From Granulicella mallensis (GTDB lineage: Bacteria > Acidobacteriota > Terriglobia > Terriglobales > Acidobacteriaceae), in contig NZ_JACHIO010000002.1 in NCBI RefSeq assembly GCF_014203225.1, positions 248,001 through 312,000 of the forward strand: 64,000 bases of DNA. Direction: 5' to 3'. The position numbers and the translations under genes are program-made. Below, piece by piece: positions 37,667 to 46,105 of the stretch. The first letter of the stretch is position 1. Each line of letters starts with the position of its first letter. The notes under the pieces were generated by a model. That model was not told the origin of the DNA. It did not search any database and saw only the letters and a list, made by a program, of their open reading frames with translations.

Positions 37667-38119
37667 ATGAAGACATGGGAGTTGATCAGCATTGTTCTCC
37701 TGGCGTTAATGGCCGGGATGTTCCACGGTCCATGGGCCGCGTTGAGCAGGTCGATGAATACCTTCACGCCTGAAGTCTTCCTCGCGATCGTGGACCGGAT
37801 GAACCGCAACATGGCACCCGTGATGACCGTCCTGATGCCGGCGTCGCTTTTGTCGATTGTCCCTGTCCTGCTCCTCTCCTATCACGAGAGGCCACTGACC
37901 TTTGCCCTCAGCGCAACCGCACTCGTTCTCTTTATTGTGGCGCTGCTTGTGACAGTGCTGGTTGAAGTTCCTATCGTCGAAGAGATCGCAACATGGACGG
38001 TTTCCACTCTTCCCGCCGACTGGCAGGAGCTTCGCGATCGCTGGCTCAGGTTTCATCTCATCCGAGTGATTGCCGGGCTCGCAAGCCTTGTCCTACTCGT
38101 GGTCGGAGCGATCTTCTGA
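37667..38119 (+). CDS. DUF1772-like small membrane protein
   Basis: 150 residues from ATG 37667 (the frame is open to a GTG at 37643 but without a better ribosome binding site). Four membrane helices are clear: WELISIVLLALMAGMFHGPW, VMTVLMPASLLSIVPVLLL, FALSATALVLFIVALLVTVLV and LIRVIAGLASLVLLVVGAIF. The pattern, including a VEVPI stretch after helix 3 and a WQELRDRW motif before helix 4, fits DUF1772 (anthrone-oxygenase-like) proteins of unknown function. It stands alone. Confidence 0.75.
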   Translation: MKTWELISIVLLALMAGMFHGPWAALSRSMNTFTPEVFLAIVDRMNRNMAPVMTVLMPASLLSIVPVLLLSYHERPLTFALSATALVLFIVALLVTVLVEVPIVEEIATWTVSTLPADWQELRDRWLRFHLIRVIAGLASLVLLVVGAIF

Positions 38120-38271
38120 GGCCAGACAATATCCCGAGTCTTTATCACTTGAGCCTTTCATCTTCTATCTCCCGATAGTGAGAGGTTTTACCCCCCTCAT
38201 AGAGCCGCCTGCTCTCAGGACAACGGCACACCACCGGCATCCTATTTCATGATGCTAACTAGGAGGACATC

Positions 38272-38925
38272 ATGATGCCGACGCTCTTCGATCACCTCGA
38301 ACAACAGGAGCCCTTGAGCGAGGAGCTTGGGACTGGAACGGCGATCCTGCGTGGCCTCGCGCAAGACCGCGAAGCCCTGATCATGGAAGCCTTGTCTGCC
38401 GTGGCGGCAGAGTCCCCTTTCCGGCATATGGTCACGCCAGGAGGCTTCCGGATGTCCGTGGCGATGACCAACTGCGGAGCTCTCGGCTGGGTCACAGACA
38501 GCAAGGGGTATCGCTATGCCTCTATGGACCCGGAAACCGGCGGTCCATGGCCAGCGATGCCAAAGGTCTTCATGGACCTGGCGCGGCAGGCAGCCACGCT
38601 GGCGGGCTATCCGACCTTCATCCCGGACGCTTGCCTCATCAACCGCTACGAGCCTGGTGCACGGCTTACGCTACATCAGGACAAGAATGAAAACGACTTC
38701 GCAGAACCCATCGTGTCCGTGTCTCTCGGGCTTCCCGCCGTCTTCCTGTTTGGAGGACTGGAGAGATCCGACAAAACCATTCGGCTGCCGATAGTTCATG
38801 GCGACGTGCTGGTTTGGGGCGGGCCGGCGCGGCTGCGCTATCACGGCATCAACCCGCTCAAGGAGGGGTCTCATCCACTAACCGGCGGATACCGATTCAA
38901 TCTCACCTTCCGCAAGGCAGGCTGA
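38272..38925 (+). CDS. alkB: AlkB, DNA oxidative demethylase
   Basis: 217 residues, nearly the length of E. coli AlkB (216). A 2-oxoglutarate/Fe(II) dioxygenase that removes 1-methyladenine and 3-methylcytosine from DNA. The metal triad is His135, Asp137 (LHQDKNE) and His191 (RYHGI); 2-oxoglutarate is held by Arg208 and Arg214 (YRFNLTFR). All five lie four positions after their E. coli counterparts. MTNCGALGWVTDSKGYRY and NRYEPGARLTLH are characteristic. AGGAGG lies 5 bases before ATG 38272. No Ada or AlkA gene is nearby. Confidence 0.96.
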   Translation: MMPTLFDHLEQQEPLSEELGTGTAILRGLAQDREALIMEALSAVAAESPFRHMVTPGGFRMSVAMTNCGALGWVTDSKGYRYASMDPETGGPWPAMPKVFMDLARQAATLAGYPTFIPDACLINRYEPGARLTLHQDKNENDFAEPIVSVSLGLPAVFLFGGLERSDKTIRLPIVHGDVLVWGGPARLRYHGINPLKEGSHPLTGGYRFNLTFRKAG

Positions 38926-38940
38926 AGCCCCTGGGTTCAG

Positions 38941-39525
38941 CTAAGCAAGCGCCTGAGGCACAGCCTCTTCCCAACGCCCCTGCGCCTTCAGGATCAGTTC
39001 TATGACTTCACGAGCGGCGCCACGACCTGCCAGCTGCTGAGTGGTGAAATGACAGACTGCCTTCAACTCAGGAGCACCATCTGCCACGCACACCCCTAAA
39101 CCGGCTCGCCGCGCCAAAGGAATATCCGGCAGATCGTCGCCCATATAGGCGACTTCCTCTTCGGTAACGCCTGCCCTTTGCAGGCACTCCTCGAAGGCAG
39201 CAGTCTTCTTCGCCTGCCCCAGGTACACAAACGGGACCTTTAGTTCGGCTGCGCGCCGGGCTACCGCCGGAGAAGATCTACCGGTGATAAAACCTGTCTG
39301 AATCCCCATCGTGTGGGCCAGGGACAGTCCTTGTCCATCCTTCGCGCTAAACACCTTCATCTCGGAGACAATCGGATCTCCAGAGCCGTCCGCGGACGTC
39401 GTAGAAATCAGGCAGACGCCACCATCGGTCAGCGTGCCATCCACATCCATCAGGAAGAGTTTGATCTTACGGGCGCGGGCCAACACATCTGGCGAAGCAA
39501 GAGACGCTAGGGATAGATCGGACAT
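38941..39525 (-). CDS. KdsC-like HAD phosphatase (3-deoxy-D-manno-octulosonate 8-phosphate phosphatase)
   Basis: 194 residues, the short cap-less HAD form typical of KdsC. Motif I is FLMDVDGTLTDG with the nucleophile Asp and acid/base Asp; motif II is FITGRSS; the Lys is in GQAKKTAAF; motif IV is MGDDLPDIP. KdsC makes free Kdo for lipopolysaccharide in the cytoplasm. Some relatives act on 9-phosphosialic or other sugar acids, so the exact substrate is not certain. It is separated by only 15 bases from the converging alkB. Confidence 0.85.
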   Translation of the reverse strand: MSDLSLASLASPDVLARARKIKLFLMDVDGTLTDGGVCLISTTSADGSGDPIVSEMKVFSAKDGQGLSLAHTMGIQTGFITGRSSPAVARRAAELKVPFVYLGQAKKTAAFEECLQRAGVTEEEVAYMGDDLPDIPLARRAGLGVCVADGAPELKAVCHFTTQQLAGRGAAREVIELILKAQGRWEEAVPQALA

Positions 39526-39600
39526 GAAACGATTCTAATGCAGCCCTCATGGCTCGTTCCGCACTTCATCATTTGCGAAACGAGCCCGAATGCTAAGCGC

Positions 39601-40404
39601 TCAAGCAGACGGTGCGAGCACAACCGACGCTTCGCTCGTCAACACACGAAACGTAAAACTCTCCTGCAGATAAAGCCGGACGACGGAATCCGTGTGGCTG
39701 AGGTAGCCGATGGAAACATCCTGCCCGATATTGAGTTCAAAGTCACCGCCACGTGTCGTCAACACGAACGCACCCTCTATGGCCGGAGCCCAGATGAGGT
39801 TGCCGTCGACGATGCGCTTCACGTGTTCGAGAATGGGATAGCCGTGGTCGCGAGTCTCCGCGAGCTCCGTATAGGCCTTGGCGCCGAGCAAGACCGAGTA
39901 GGGGCCATTCACACCGACAAGACGCAACTGGCTCAATGCCTGAGCCACGGCATCCGGATAGTCCCGCACATCGCTGGGAAGAGTCATCACCGGATTGCTG
40001 CTGCCTTCGCGGATGCCCTGGATGTTGGCTGCGCTATAGCCGTTGAAGATGGCCCGGTCCTCAGCGAACGCAATCTTCTGGGCCGCGTCCTTCGCCGGCT
40101 GCCAGTCGGAGTCATCCGCGCCCCGCTCGACATCATCGATCGCTTCGCGCGTCAGCTCAAAGGGGACCCGCAACTCTACAAGAGCCTTTACCTCACGCTG
40201 CCTGGCAATGATGTCTTCCGCTGGCGGAGCAATCGACAGCAGATGTCCCGTGCCAACCGCCGGCAAACCAATGCCGTTCGGAGTCGGTACATCGACAACA
40301 CGCCGGCCTGCGAGATAGCGCTTGAGTGTCCGAGTCGTCTCTTCTTCGATCTGCTCCCACGCTGCGTCAGAGACTGGTGCCAACTCCCGATGGAGGTTAT
40401 TCAT
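39601..40404 (-). CDS. encapsulin shell protein (family 1)
   Basis: 267 residues with an HK97-like fold: MNNLHRELAPVSDAAWEQIEEE at the N-terminus, then KRYLAGRRVVDVPTPNG, a P-domain and E-loop region (LVELRVPFELTREAIDDVERGADDSDW), IFNGY, and a C-terminal beta-rich A-domain. Such proteins self-assemble into cytoplasmic icosahedral compartments of 24-32 nm that hold a cargo enzyme. The cargo is the DyP peroxidase encoded just upstream. The ATG overlaps the peroxidase stop by 8 bases (ATGAATAA); the ribosome binding site GAGGAG (40411-40416) lies within the codons of the peroxidase's cargo-loading peptide. Expression of shell and cargo is therefore coupled. Confidence 0.95.
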   Translation of the reverse strand: MNNLHRELAPVSDAAWEQIEEETTRTLKRYLAGRRVVDVPTPNGIGLPAVGTGHLLSIAPPAEDIIARQREVKALVELRVPFELTREAIDDVERGADDSDWQPAKDAAQKIAFAEDRAIFNGYSAANIQGIREGSSNPVMTLPSDVRDYPDAVAQALSQLRLVGVNGPYSVLLGAKAYTELAETRDHGYPILEHVKRIVDGNLIWAPAIEGAFVLTTRGGDFELNIGQDVSIGYLSHTDSVVRLYLQESFTFRVLTSEASVVLAPSA

Positions 40405-41467
40405 TTCGTTCTCCTCTAAGGGATCCTATCCCAAGTGATGTATCGCTCACAGCTGTTGTAGAAGACGGCTCAGACGCCACAGGCGGCGTCGCGATGGCCG
40501 CTGCTGCAGGCTCTTCTTCCCCTGCGCCTTCAAGAAAAGTTGCCGAAGGCGCAAAGAACAGGCCCCCTGTAACCGCCTTGCTAAAGTCCAGCAGCCGGTC
40601 ATAGTTTCCCGGCGGACGGCCCACGAACATATTCTCGAGCATCAGCTCGGTGATACGCGGCGTCCGGCTGTAGCCGATGAAGTACGTGCCAAACTCACCG
40701 CGTCCAGGCTGCCCAAAGGGCATGTTGTCGCGCAGAATTTTGACCTCTTTGCCGTTCTCGACGATGACGGTCAAAGCGCTGTGGGCCGAGGCCGGTTTTA
40801 CAGCATCATCCAGCTCGATGTCCGACAGTTTCTTGCGGCCGATGATCCGCTCCTGCGCCTCGGTCGAAAGCGTATTCCACCCCTTCATATCGTGAAGGTA
40901 CTTTTGGACGAGGACATAACTGCCGCCTGCAAACGCAGCATCCTCTTCGCCAACCAGTGCGGATTCAAGAGCAAGAGTGCCCCGTGGGTTCTCCGTGCCA
41001 TCGACAAAGCCGATCAGGTCGCGGTCCTCGAAGTATCGAAAGCCCTGAACCTCATCGGCAACCGTCACCGCATCGCCGATGCGTTCCATGATCTGCGTGG
41101 CCAGCTCGAAACAGATATCCATTCGCCCGGCACGGATGTGAAACAACACATCGCCCGGCGTAGCGATAGCATGTCGATCGCCCGCATGGAACTCGCGAAA
41201 GGGATGCAGCTCTGCCGGCCGAGGCCTGCCGAAGAGCCGGTCCCAGGCATTCGATCCGAACCCCACAATGCAGGTGAGTCCGGCATCGATGTCGCGAAAC
41301 TCCACGGCCCGAATGAGCCCGGCGATATCGCCGCAGAAAGAACGTATGGCGGCATAGCTCTCAGCATCCTGCTTCACGGTGACGACAAGAAAGATCGCCG
41401 CACGCGTGAGCGGCCCAAGAACTGGCTGTGGAAGAGGTGTCTGGTCCGGTTGGTTCACCATCGTCAT
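40397..41467 (-). CDS. DyP-type peroxidase, encapsulin cargo
   Basis: 356 residues. A heme peroxidase with the DyP signature GFVDGTENP (catalytic Asp), the proximal-heme His and a conserved Arg in the second half (YFIGYSRTPRITELMLENMF). It begins with an Ala-rich ferredoxin-like fold (TRAAIFLVVTVKQD). The last residues, after an Ala/Pro/Glu-rich linker of about 35 residues, read TSLGIGSLRGERNE; SLGIGSLRG is the well-known targeting peptide that binds inside family 1 encapsulins. It should protect the cell from peroxide or oxidise dye-like substrates inside the shell. The ATG 41467 has no strong ribosome binding site; a second ATG lies six bases later. Confidence 0.95.
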   Translation of the reverse strand: MTMVNQPDQTPLPQPVLGPLTRAAIFLVVTVKQDAESYAAIRSFCGDIAGLIRAVEFRDIDAGLTCIVGFGSNAWDRLFGRPRPAELHPFREFHAGDRHAIATPGDVLFHIRAGRMDICFELATQIMERIGDAVTVADEVQGFRYFEDRDLIGFVDGTENPRGTLALESALVGEEDAAFAGGSYVLVQKYLHDMKGWNTLSTEAQERIIGRKKLSDIELDDAVKPASAHSALTVIVENGKEVKILRDNMPFGQPGRGEFGTYFIGYSRTPRITELMLENMFVGRPPGNYDRLLDFSKAVTGGLFFAPSATFLEGAGEEEPAAAAIATPPVASEPSSTTAVSDTSLGIGSLRGERNE

Positions 41468-41645
41468 CCGGCTCGTCTCAATCTATTTTGGGCTTGCTTC
41501 ATATGTCGTTCCCCAGGAACCAGAGATGATCAGCATCGCTGGAATGCTTCACAGAATCTACGGTATCACCGAGATATGGTTCTCCAGAAAGACCGAAAAG
41601 GAGCGGCGGTGAAGATGCATGAACGCTTATTTCTATGGTGTGGGT

Positions 41646-42182
41646 TTACTTGGCAACCGACGAGGTGTGCCAGTACGTCCAGCTGTATTGGCCAACGACA
41701 TCGGAGAGCCGGACAGGCTCATACTCTGCGGCTCGGCTGTCGAAGCTGCGGTCTCGATTATCTCCCATGACAAACAATTCTCCTGGACCAACTGTCTGGG
41801 GCGCAAACGTTACTAGTGCTGGTCCATCGACACCTGTAGCCGGGGCGAGATATGGCTCGTCAATTTGCTTCCCATCGCGATAAACCTTGCGTTGGGTACC
41901 GCCGATGGTTTCACCGGGCATTGCGAGGATACGCTTCATAACGATGACATTATTGCTGCGTCGTAGCGCGATGACGTCTCCATCATGCAGGTCGGAGCGG
42001 GCTTGATCCCCTTCATCAACAAAGATTCTGTCTCCGGGATGAAGCAACGGAAGCATTGATTCGCTCGCTATCCGATAGGAGTGATAGCCCGTACTACAGC
42101 CACTTAGAAGCAGGGAGACCCCGAGTGCGCCTATCCATAGTCTTGAGAGCGAGAGCTTCCTCATAGAGGCATAGGGAATCAT
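41646..42182 (-). CDS. signal peptidase I-like protein (S26) with a lipoprotein-type N-terminus
   Basis: 178 residues. The S26 catalytic dyad is present: Ser in ASESMLPLLHPGD and Lys in VMKRILAMPGE; the later boxes GELFVMGDNRDRSFDSR and the final beta strand are also typical. Instead of the usual one or two membrane anchors, the N-terminus has a single hydrophobic stretch ending in LLLSGC, a good lipobox, so the enzyme may be lipid-anchored. It would cleave signal peptides, or a narrower set of substrates, on the outer face of the membrane. The start at ATG 42182 lacks a clear ribosome binding site; ATG 42164 is an alternative. It is a lone gene and probably not the housekeeping LepB. Confidence 0.82.
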   Translation of the reverse strand: MIPYASMRKLSLSRLWIGALGVSLLLSGCSTGYHSYRIASESMLPLLHPGDRIFVDEGDQARSDLHDGDVIALRRSNNVIVMKRILAMPGETIGGTQRKVYRDGKQIDEPYLAPATGVDGPALVTFAPQTVGPGELFVMGDNRDRSFDSRAAEYEPVRLSDVVGQYSWTYWHTSSVAK

Positions 42183-42283
42183 GTTGGAGCAAGTGTATAT
42201 CCTAAGGCGCGAGTCTAGAAGCAGCGGCTATAGCCATCACTTCGATGACACTTATACCTCTAATGATGGCCGATACAAACAGC

Positions 42284-42868
42284 TTAGACAGTCGTCCGTG
42301 ACCCCAGAATAAGAATCTCCACGAGCCTTTTCGCGCTCTGCGGCCAATCCGGAGTGGACGCCACATAGGAGACGCCGACCAGAGCACGAAGCAAATCCAT
42401 GGGCTCCAGATCCAGGCGTATCTCACCGCTCTCGATCGCGCGCTCGACCAGCGCTGTAATCGCGCCTACGACCAACCCGGTAGTTGCCTCATACAGCTTG
42501 GACGGCCCACCCACAACCGTGTTGAGAGCCGGCGCGATGAGTTGCTTCGCGGCGATGTAGTCGACGAACAGCAACATCCAGGCACGCAAGGCCTCGACCG
42601 GCGGCAGGGTCCTGGCAAACTCTTTCTCTGCTGCCGCCAGCTTCTCTACCTCGGTCCGATACACCGCCTCCAGCAGCGCGTCGCGCGTCGGAAAGTGGCG
42701 ATAGAGCGTTCCCGCTCCAACCCCTGCCTGTTTCGCAATATCGTCCAGGCTGGTGTCTGCGCCCGAACGCGTAAACGCTTCTTTGGCTACCTCCAGAATG
42801 CGCTCACGATTGCGCTGCGCATCGGCGCGCGGTCTTCGCGGTACGGATTCTGAATGTTTCGTAGCCAT
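42284..42868 (-). CDS. TetR-family repressor, divergent from an SDR gene
   Basis: 194 residues. The N-terminal helix-turn-helix is clear: RERILEVAKEAFTRSGADTSLDDIAKQAGVGAGTLYRHFPTR at about 20-62, cut here by position only. The C-terminal ligand domain (residues 70-194) is of the SBP/YbiH-like type often paired with oxidoreductases. It is transcribed away from the short-chain dehydrogenase gene at 43022; two palindromes at 42885-42928 between them are probable operators, the first only 17 bases before this gene's own start codon, so both genes should be repressed together. Confidence 0.9.
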   Translation of the reverse strand: MATKHSESVPRRPRADAQRNRERILEVAKEAFTRSGADTSLDDIAKQAGVGAGTLYRHFPTRDALLEAVYRTEVEKLAAAEKEFARTLPPVEALRAWMLLFVDYIAAKQLIAPALNTVVGGPSKLYEATTGLVVGAITALVERAIESGEIRLDLEPMDLLRALVGVSYVASTPDWPQSAKRLVEILILGSRTTV

Positions 42869-42884
42869 GGCAAAATATTTGCAA

Positions 42885-42928
42885 CCGGAGGGAGTCTCCG
42901 GTTATCTATTATTATGGAGAGACTCTCC
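42885..42928. promoter_or_regulatory. twin palindromic operators for the TetR-family repressor
   Basis: CCGGAG-N5-CTCCGG (42885-42901) and GGAGAGACTCTCC (42916-42928) are perfect palindromes built on the same GGAG/CTCC arms. They lie in an otherwise AT-rich divergent promoter region between the repressor and the SDR gene. Confidence 0.7.
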
Positions 42929-43021
42929 GCTTTATTTTAGCAAGGGCTGTTTGGCAGGAAGAACCTGCGCAGCCCTCTTGAAGTGTTCCACAAACCCCAG
43001 AAGAAGAACCAGGAGAAGAAG

Positions 43022-43999
43022 ATGGCGAATGTATTCGGTGCGACCTCAACAACGGAAGATGTGCTATCGGGCGTAAAGCTGGACGGCAAACGGATACTGG
43101 TGACAGGTGTCTCCGCCGGAATCGGCGTGGAAACCGCGCGCACGCTCGCTGCCCATGGAGCGCATGTGGTCGGTGCGGCGCGGGACCTGAAGAAAGCAGA
43201 AGCGGCCACCACTCAGGTACGAGAGGACGCCGCGGCCCACGGCGGAAGCTTCGAGCTGATTGAGCTCGATCTCTCCAACCTCAAGAGCGTTCGTGCAAGC
43301 GCCGACGCGCTGCTGGCAAAGGGTGAACCCTTCGACGTGATCATCGCCAATGCCGGAGTCATGGCGACGCCGTTCGGCCATACCGCGGACGGCTTTGAGA
43401 CACAGTTCGGCACCAATCACCTCGGCCACTTTGTCTTCGTCAATCGGATCGCTCCTCTGATCCGTGCAGGCGGACGCCTGGTCAACCTCGCCTCTTCTGG
43501 TCATCGCTTCTCGAACGTCGACCTCGACGACCCGAACTTCGAGAACACACCCTATGATCCCTTCGTCGCCTACGGTCGCTCAAAGACGGCAAACATCCTG
43601 TTCTCCGTCGAGTTTGACCGCCGGCATAAGGAGCGGGGCGTACGTGCTGCAGCCGTCCATCCCGGAGGCATTCATACCGAGCTGGCCCGCCACATGGACC
43701 CAGCCCACCTCCAGGCAATGATCGATCAGATACGGCAGCAGCTTGCAGCGGAAGGCCATGACACCTTCGAGTTCAAGACAGTCCCCCAGGGCGCGGCAAC
43801 CTCGGTCTGGGCAGGCATAGTCGCTCCGGCAGAAGAGATGGGCGGACAGTACTGCGAGAACTGCCACGTCGGCAAGGCTGTAGCGGATGACGTAATGATC
43901 AGCCCCGCCAGCGAAGGAGTACGCGGATATGCGCTCGATCCCAAGAATGCTGCGGCGCTCTGGAAGAAGAGCGAAGAGCTGGTCGGAGAGTCGTTCTAA
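43022..43999 (+). CDS. short-chain dehydrogenase/reductase (SDR)
   Basis: 325 residues from ATG 43022, which has AGGAGAAGAAG before it (an upstream ATG at 42983 lacks a site). The Rossmann fold shows TGVSAGIGVETARTL (the family TGxxxGIG motif), NAGVMATPFG, the catalytic Ser in LVNLASSGH, and the Tyr and Lys in YGRSKTANIL. It resembles the retinol-dehydrogenase/WW-domain oxidoreductase-like branch that uses NADP(H). The substrate is unknown. The divergent TetR repressor suggests induction by a small, perhaps toxic, carbonyl or alcohol. A 20-bp hairpin (44058-44101) follows. Confidence 0.93.
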   Translation: MANVFGATSTTEDVLSGVKLDGKRILVTGVSAGIGVETARTLAAHGAHVVGAARDLKKAEAATTQVREDAAAHGGSFELIELDLSNLKSVRASADALLAKGEPFDVIIANAGVMATPFGHTADGFETQFGTNHLGHFVFVNRIAPLIRAGGRLVNLASSGHRFSNVDLDDPNFENTPYDPFVAYGRSKTANILFSVEFDRRHKERGVRAAAVHPGGIHTELARHMDPAHLQAMIDQIRQQLAAEGHDTFEFKTVPQGAATSVWAGIVAPAEEMGGQYCENCHVGKAVADDVMISPASEGVRGYALDPKNAAALWKKSEELVGESF

Positions 44000-44057
44000 C
44001 GCTCTGCGCCTGCCATCCGAGCGGAGCAGACACTGTGCAACGAGCGGCGTAACGACA

Positions 44058-44101
44058 AAAGCGAAGCAGGTGAGAATGCAGATTCTCACCTGCTTCGCTT
44101 T
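44058..44101 (+). terminator. strong hairpin terminator after the SDR gene
   Basis: A perfect 20-bp stem (44058-44077 with 44082-44101) with a 4-base loop and A-rich and T-rich ends, so it could work in both directions. Confidence 0.8.
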
Positions 44102-44410
44102 GGCGTGTGGTCAGGCAGGTTTACCATCCTGTGCCACAACTGGAAGCGTTCTTAAGGGAGCCGGAAAGAACACAAAACGCCATAGAACCGTCACATGCGC
44201 TACACTGCTCCCAACTGAAACAAAAACGGCAATCTGGTTTTCTTGCACTGATTGATGTCTTTGGGCTATTTCCCGGGAGTGAAATTCGTGAAATCTACGG
44301 TGGTCAGTCTTCCCTGTTTGGATGGCATCTGCTTCGCAAAGTGGATCGTCATTGCAACGAACAACATGGAAGATGAATCATCCCCGGTTGCGTTTCCGGA
44401 GAGGTGATAC
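44102..44410. other. intergenic stretch before the XRE-family regulator gene
   Basis: About 310 bases between the SDR terminator and the regulator. One open frame runs through it but has no start context or family signal. Nothing else is supported. Confidence 0.4.
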
Positions 44411-45148
44411 ATGGATGGAATAGGCGTTAAGCTTCGTTCGGCCCGCAATCAATGGGGTCTTACCTTGCGAGAAGTGGAAGAACGCAGCGGCGCGCTCGCA
44501 CAGCAGTCGAACAACTCTGCGTACCGTATCTCAGCCAGTTGGCTCGATCGGATAGAGCGTGAAAATCGCGGATTATCCGCGACCAAGCTGATTGTTCTGG
44601 CGCACATCTACGGTCTGAAGACCGATCAGATTCTGGCGCTTTATCCGGAAACAAACGAGCCCCCTACCCCCCAGCTCGCTCCTGCCTCCAGTCCGAACTC
44701 GACGCATCTGTTGCTGGAAGGTCCTCTGGAGGAGCACGCCAGGCTCTTGCTTCCTGAAACATTAGTGACCGATCCTCCGCCCCAGGACACAATGCTTCTT
44801 CCTCCCGACAAAACAGTGATGCCGATCCATTACCGGCGCGGGATCATCGGTCAACGGGACCGCACCATGGATCCAATGATTCTCCCGGGATCGATTGTCT
44901 TGATCGACACGCAAAAGCGTGCGATTGGCAGCAGGAGGGACTGGACCAACGAGTTCAACCGCCCCATTTATTTTTTATTCACACGAACGGGCTATCTCTG
45001 CGGCTTCTGCGATCTTGACAAGCTGTCTGAGTGGTTGACGCTGGTACCCCACATGCTGTCCTTCGAAACCAACAAACGATTGCGCTATAAGCACGAAGTT
45101 GAAGTCATTGGCACAGTCGCTGGAATCTTCTCCCGGCGTCTCGCCTGA
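44411..45148 (+). CDS. XRE-family helix-turn-helix regulator with S24/LexA-like C-terminal part
   Basis: 245 residues. The N-terminal ~75 residues are a helix-turn-helix (VKLRSARNQWGLTLREVEER, SASWLDRIERENRGLSATKL, LAHIYGLKTDQIL). A Pro-rich linker follows. The C-terminal part has MDPMILPGSIVLIDT, which matches the beta-strand pattern around the active serine of S24 peptidase-like domains, but the Ser position reads Thr-Met-Asp-Pro and I do not find the catalytic Lys with confidence; it may be only a ligand-binding fold. GGAGAGGTGATAC precedes the ATG. Related regulators occur in many Acidobacteria. Target genes unknown. Confidence 0.75.
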   Translation: MDGIGVKLRSARNQWGLTLREVEERSGALAQQSNNSAYRISASWLDRIERENRGLSATKLIVLAHIYGLKTDQILALYPETNEPPTPQLAPASSPNSTHLLLEGPLEEHARLLLPETLVTDPPPQDTMLLPPDKTVMPIHYRRGIIGQRDRTMDPMILPGSIVLIDTQKRAIGSRRDWTNEFNRPIYFLFTRTGYLCGFCDLDKLSEWLTLVPHMLSFETNKRLRYKHEVEVIGTVAGIFSRRLA

Positions 45149-45217
45149 ACGGGTGTTCCAGAGGCAATGCGCGACTAGAGTGGTGAGTCATTAGTTCGTA
45201 AAGAACTAGTGTTACTC

Positions 45218-45457
45218 ATAGCGCGGAGCGCAAACCGTGACGCTTTAGCGTCGCGGGACGGAGGGAGCCGTAGCCTTTAGGCTACGGAATTAAAGCTAGG
45301 CAAGAATTGGGCTTTAGCCCCGGGCCTTTTGTTCGCAGCCGAAAGAGAGCCCGGGCCTAAAGGCCATCCCCTTGCTAAGCCTCGATTTCCGTAGCCTAAA
45401 GGCTACGGCTCCCTCCGTATCCCTGATGCTGAAGCATCAGGGAACACGCTTCCCGCT
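45218..45457 (+). repeat. 240-bp palindrome-rich repeat element, copy 1
   Basis: The element is a string of nested palindromes: CCGTGACGCTTTAGCGTCGCGG-like ends, CCGTAGCCTTTAGGCTACGG (45268-45287), GGGCTTTAGCCC, GGCCTAAAGGCC, CCGTAGCCTAAAGGCTACGG (near 45389-45408) and CCCTGATGCTGAAGCATCAGGG at the right end. The whole can fold back on itself. A second copy, nearly identical, lies at 59345-59590 in the opposite orientation. No coding frame. Confidence 0.88.
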
Positions 45458-45541
45458 GTGCTGAACAGACCATCCTTCTTTGTAAGCGAGACCCATCGCT
45501 ATCACTCCGACAGGTCCCACGATCATCGATCGAAACGAAAG

Positions 45542-46105
45542 CTATAACGCTCTCTGTAAATCGGCGAGACCGGGAAAATTGCCGATTTCATAGAGTGCAA
45601 GCACGTGCCGAGTCATGAGGTAATAGGTCGCAATGACGCGCTGCCCATACTCCGGGAAGACGGACTCAAGCTTCCCTATCTTCGCGGCGCCTCTCAGGCG
45701 ATCGATGTGCCATTCAATCTCCCTGGCATTCATACGCAGCTGCTCTGCGACGACCAGAGCTTCGGGATACCACTGCTGTACGTAAAAAGCGAGATCGATC
45801 AACACGGCACAATTTCGCTTCAGCACCTCAAGGCCTTCCAGCCCACCAATCAGGGGCGAGATGCAAGAGGGATCGAGAATGATGTCATCCTCTCCATACC
45901 TCGGACCACCCGACTCATCGACAAGATCCAGCGCGATCAAGGTGATGCTCTCGCGATCGACTGAGGTGAAGCGGGCCAGCAACATCTCCCAATTCCCATA
46001 AGGAGTCTTCGGGCGACGGCGATAGAAATGCGCTGCGGTCGCAGTCAGAGCGACAAGAAAGACTGCGACTGCACTGAAAAAGGGAATGGCGCTTGTGTTC
46101 ATCAT
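45542..46105 (-). CDS. protein of unknown function with one N-terminal membrane helix
   Basis: 187 residues from ATG 46105, which overlaps the stop of the upstream membrane-protein gene (ATGA) and has GGAG close before it; a second ATG follows directly. One membrane helix at about 5-25 (FFSAVAVFLVALTATAAHFY), a basic stretch (RRRPKTPYG), then a soluble helical domain with several Trp, Tyr and Leu positions (FYVQQWYPEALVVAEQLRMNA). I do not recognise the family. It is the last gene of a three-gene leftward unit with a polytopic membrane protein and a small exported peptide. Confidence 0.7.
   Translation of the reverse strand: MMNTSAIPFFSAVAVFLVALTATAAHFYRRRPKTPYGNWEMLLARFTSVDRESITLIALDLVDESGGPRYGEDDIILDPSCISPLIGGLEGLEVLKRNCAVLIDLAFYVQQWYPEALVVAEQLRMNAREIEWHIDRLRGAAKIGKLESVFPEYGQRVIATYYLMTRHVLALYEIGNFPGLADLQRAL

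Noticed and set aside
39538..40419. 293-codon plus-strand frame
   Set aside because: Antisense to the encapsulin gene, no motif, no ribosome binding site.
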